Assembly: GCA_029265085.1 (NCBI GenBank)
Contig: JAJUJY010000169.1
Span: forward strand, 1-8,701
From: Chloroflexota bacterium
Lineage (GTDB): Bacteria; Chloroflexota; Anaerolineae; Anaerolineales; Anaerolineaceae
Length of the DNA stretch: 8,701 nucleotides
Reading direction: 5' to 3'
The notes beneath the pieces are model-generated. The model did no database searches and was not told the origin of the DNA. It saw nothing but the letters and a program-made list of their open reading frames with translations. Numbering within the stretch: the first letter of the stretch is position 1; each line of letters starts with the position of its first letter. Shown in pieces: positions 7,163-8,701 of this stretch. Position numbers and translations under genes: made by a program.

Positions 7163-7171
7163 ATTATAGCA
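7163..7171 (-). promoter_or_regulatory. Putative proximal extended -10 promoter of the cyclase gene
   Basis: The minus strand reads TGC-TATAAT, a consensus -10 with TGn extension, but no recognisable -35. The predicted start near 7156 gives a 35-nt leader with the AGGTGA box well placed. It lies downstream of the 7195-7236 terminator, so this promoter would escape that terminator. Confidence 0.55.
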
Positions 7172-7194
7172 TGCCCTTCATAAACTCGGAGATT

Positions 7195-7236
7195 AAAAGA
7201 AAACCGTTCCAGGCTCCCCTGAGCTCCCTGGAACGG
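7195..7236 (-). terminator. Intrinsic terminator ahead of the cyclase gene
   Basis: A perfect 10-bp stem: CCGTTCCAGG (7204-7213) and CCTGGAACGG (7227-7236), with a 13-nt loop. On the minus strand the stem runs straight into TTTTCTTTT (7203-7195), a good U tract; on the plus strand only CTTTG follows, so the minus orientation is favoured. No minus-strand gene ends here. It sits instead between a distal minus-strand promoter (7292-7320) and the cyclase start. It is either an insulator against antisense transcription from the right or an attenuator in the cyclase leader. Confidence 0.75.
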
Positions 7237-7268
7237 CTTTGAAACAAATTTCTAATACCTGGAATCGG
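7227..7268 (-). repeat. Near-repeat of the terminator arm in the cyclase leader
   Basis: The minus strand carries CCGATTCCAGG at 7268-7258 and then CCGTTCCAGG, the upstream terminator arm, at 7236-7227. The two differ by a single inserted A. The upstream copy could therefore pair with the downstream arm at 7213-7204 with one bulged base, competing with the terminator stem. Confidence 0.45.
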
Positions 7269-7271
7269 ATA

Positions 7272-7299
7272 TTGAATTTATACTAGTCTTTAGTATACT
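7272..7299 (+). promoter_or_regulatory. Putative promoter of the STAND ATPase gene
   Basis: TTGAAT (7272-7277), a 16-nt spacer and TATACT (7294-7299) on the plus strand. Predicted transcription starts near 7306, giving a leader of about 60 nt before ATG 7368. The -10 overlaps one arm of the palindrome at 7279-7297. Confidence 0.55.
7279..7297. promoter_or_regulatory. Operator-like palindrome shared by two divergent promoters
   Basis: TATACTA (7279-7285), a 5-nt centre GTCTT, and TAGTATA (7291-7297) form a perfect inverted repeat. The right arm contributes to the -10 of both the plus-strand promoter (7294-7299) and the minus-strand promoter (7297-7292). A protein bound here would block both. 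The AT-rich arms are partly constrained by being -10 elements, so operator function is inference. Confidence 0.45.
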
Positions 7300-7320
7300 G
7301 GTTCTAATAGACCGGTTCAA
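7292..7320 (-). promoter_or_regulatory. Putative distal promoter reading toward the cyclase gene
   Basis: On the minus strand TTGAAC (7320-7315), a 17-nt spacer and TATACT (7297-7292) make a good sigma70-type promoter. The transcript would start near 7285, giving a leader of about 160 nt that must cross the terminator at 7236-7195 before reaching the cyclase start at 7121. Confidence 0.5.
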
Positions 7321-7367
7321 TCAATTTCTGCCAGACTTCGGACAGGTATCGGACAATAAACCGCTCC

Positions 7368-8701
7368 ATGAACCTGGAACAAATCACTCCAACGTTAATT
7401 GAAAACACACTGCAGTCTATCCAGCAGGTAGAACCATTTCCACTCGAGTTATTCTCTCTGGACCTGTTACAGGGTTCAGGAGCAGAAACCCAGGGAGAAC
7501 TCAGGGTGCGCCTGCAGGACTTATTCATCCGGTTAATTTCTACTTCGCTGACAGTTCGCCGCAATCTGCTTGAAATCCCAACGATACAACCCGAAAATTC
7601 TACCCGGCCGCAGTTAATCGAAAGCCTCCACCAGGATTTTTCCCATGACGATGAAATTCTGGAAGCCTGGAGCGCGCTTTTTTATCGCTACCTTTCGCCC
7701 GTTATTTTCCCAATGGATGATCTGGCGGCTGCCGCCAACGTATCGGTGCGCCAGTTCCGCCGCCGGGTTGAAGCCGGTTTGTACCGTCTGTGCGACCAGC
7801 TGCAGCGCATGGAATTAGAAGCCCACACCGCCAGAGACCGCTACGGGCTGCGGCGCAACTTACCCCCGGCTGAAAATTTAAGGCTTTTTGGCCTGGATGG
7901 AATTTTGCCTCGTCTTTGTGGTTGGCTAACCGACCCCAACGGGCCGCCGCTTTTAAGCATTGAAGGGCTTGGCGGAATCGGCAAGACTGCCCTGGCACAG
8001 GCAATAGCCCGCCAGTTAGCAGATAATGGAACCTTCCACGGCCTGGTCTGGATCAGTGCCCGCCATGAATGGATGTCGCCGGATGGGCAGATTCAGCCAA
8101 TAGCTGGCCCAAACCGGACTTACGAAGATATCATCGCGCGCCTTGCCGAGCAACTGGGCCAAAACCAGCTTTCCGGACTGCCCGCATCGGTGAAGGTGGA
8201 GCGGCTAAAACCCCAATTAGGCGCTGAGCCTTACCTGGTTGTGGTCGACAACCTGGAAACATTAGCAGATCTGCAGGCAATCATCCCAACCCTGGCCTCC
8301 CTGGCCGGTCCATCGCGCTTTTTGCTCACCAGCCGGCGCACGCTGCGCCAGTTCCCTCATGTGCAGGTATTTCAGGTTCCGGAATTATCACTGAAAGACA
8401 GTCGAGACCTGCTGGAAAACGAACTGCAGCGCGGCAGCCGCGATGTGCTTTTAACCCAGTCAGAAGCCACCGATATTTACCTGACCACCGGCGGTCTGCC
8501 GCTGGGATTAAAACTGGTCGCGGGCCAGCTTGGCCGCCGCCCCTTCCAGCAGGTTATTGAAGATCTTCGCCAGGCACAGCAGTCTGCCCCTGAATCACTT
8601 TATAAGTATATTTATTACAGCACCTGGGAACTGCTTTCTGACCCGTCCCGGCAGCTATTGTTGAGCATGCTCAATCTTTCACCGGATGGGGAGACCCTAC
8701 C
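7368..8701 (+). CDS. STAND-class NB-ARC ATPase with N-terminal HTH-like region (partial, C-terminus beyond window)
   Basis: 444 codons are visible in an open frame running off the right edge. Residues 1 to about 110 are an unrecognised helical region. Residues about 116-150 (MDDLAAAANVSVRQFRRRVEAG) look like a helix-turn-helix. The NB-ARC nucleotide-binding module follows: P-loop GLGGIGKT at 200-207, Walker B-like LVVVDNLE around Asp294, the sensor-type motif FLLTSRR at 318-324, and GLPLGL at 376-381. STAND proteins are NTP-driven switches that oligomerise on ligand binding; bacterial members include transcription regulators and anti-phage effectors. The sensor repeats (TPR, WD40 or similar) would lie beyond the window, so the role is open. 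ATG 7368 is the only ATG, GTG or TTG between the in-frame stop at 7308 and the conserved region, but its ribosome binding site is weak. It is transcribed divergently from the cyclase. Confidence 0.9.
   Translation, partial: MNLEQITPTLIENTLQSIQQVEPFPLELFSLDLLQGSGAETQGELRVRLQDLFIRLISTSLTVRRNLLEIPTIQPENSTRPQLIESLHQDFSHDDEILEAWSALFYRYLSPVIFPMDDLAAAANVSVRQFRRRVEAGLYRLCDQLQRMELEAHTARDRYGLRRNLPPAENLRLFGLDGILPRLCGWLTDPNGPPLLSIEGLGGIGKTALAQAIARQLADNGTFHGLVWISARHEWMSPDGQIQPIAGPNRTYEDIIARLAEQLGQNQLSGLPASVKVERLKPQLGAEPYLVVVDNLETLADLQAIIPTLASLAGPSRFLLTSRRTLRQFPHVQVFQVPELSLKDSRDLLENELQRGSRDVLLTQSEATDIYLTTGGLPLGLKLVAGQLGRRPFQQVIEDLRQAQQSAPESLYKYIYYSTWELLSDPSRQLLLSMLNLSPDGETL

Noticed and set aside
7122..7290. 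Cyclic di-GMP riboswitch in the cyclase leader
   Set aside because: I looked for the conserved core of known cyclic di-GMP aptamers and did not see it; a covariance-model search would settle the point.
7304..7564. 86-residue minus-strand open frame that could be the gene ended by the 7195-7236 terminator
   Set aside because: It is antisense to the start of the STAND ATPase and shows no domain or convincing ribosome binding site, so I could not support it as the terminator's gene.
7702..8004. 100-residue minus-strand open frame
   Set aside because: Antisense to the HTH-like and P-loop region of the ATPase; the sense frame carries all conserved motifs.

Overview
The window looks like a chromosomal segment of a free-living bacterium, most likely a Chloroflexota (Anaerolineae-type) organism. 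That assignment is inference. It rests on the multidomain secreted proteins that end in an L-P-x-x-R-R tail and on a STAND ATPase with an Anaerolineae-like N-terminal helix-turn-helix-like region. There are no mobile elements, CRISPR arrays, tRNAs or rRNAs in view.

Layout, right to left on the minus strand: a membrane-bound dCache-GGDEF diguanylate cyclase (5643-7121, TTG start); a large secreted subtilisin-like (S8) protease with a CARDB-like domain and a P/Homo B domain at its C-terminus (2256-5498), closed by a strong intrinsic terminator (2191-2226); a secreted protein that is a catalytic-domain-free paralogue of that protease's C-terminal half (1011-1997); and an MscS-family mechanosensitive channel cut by the left edge (1-939). 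On the plus strand, diverging from the cyclase, a STAND/NB-ARC ATPase begins at 7368 and runs off the right edge.

The most interesting parts are two. First, the protease and its stand-alone paralogue share the CARDB-like plus P-domain module, a conserved cysteine pair and a near-identical C-terminal tail. This suggests a secretion or anchoring signal and possibly a partner or regulator of the protease. Second, the 246-bp region between the cyclase and the ATPase holds overlapping divergent promoters that share one palindrome. On the cyclase side an intrinsic terminator follows, before the start codon, with a second extended -10 promoter downstream of it. This layout suggests attenuation or switching of cyclase expression.

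Functionally, the minus-strand genes are all envelope-directed: signalling by cyclic di-GMP, extracellular proteolysis, a secreted accessory protein and an osmotic safety valve. No sequence evidence proves that they act together. No stretch longer than about 260 bases lacks a gene; the three main gaps (1998-2255, 5499-5642, 7122-7367) are annotated through the sites within them.
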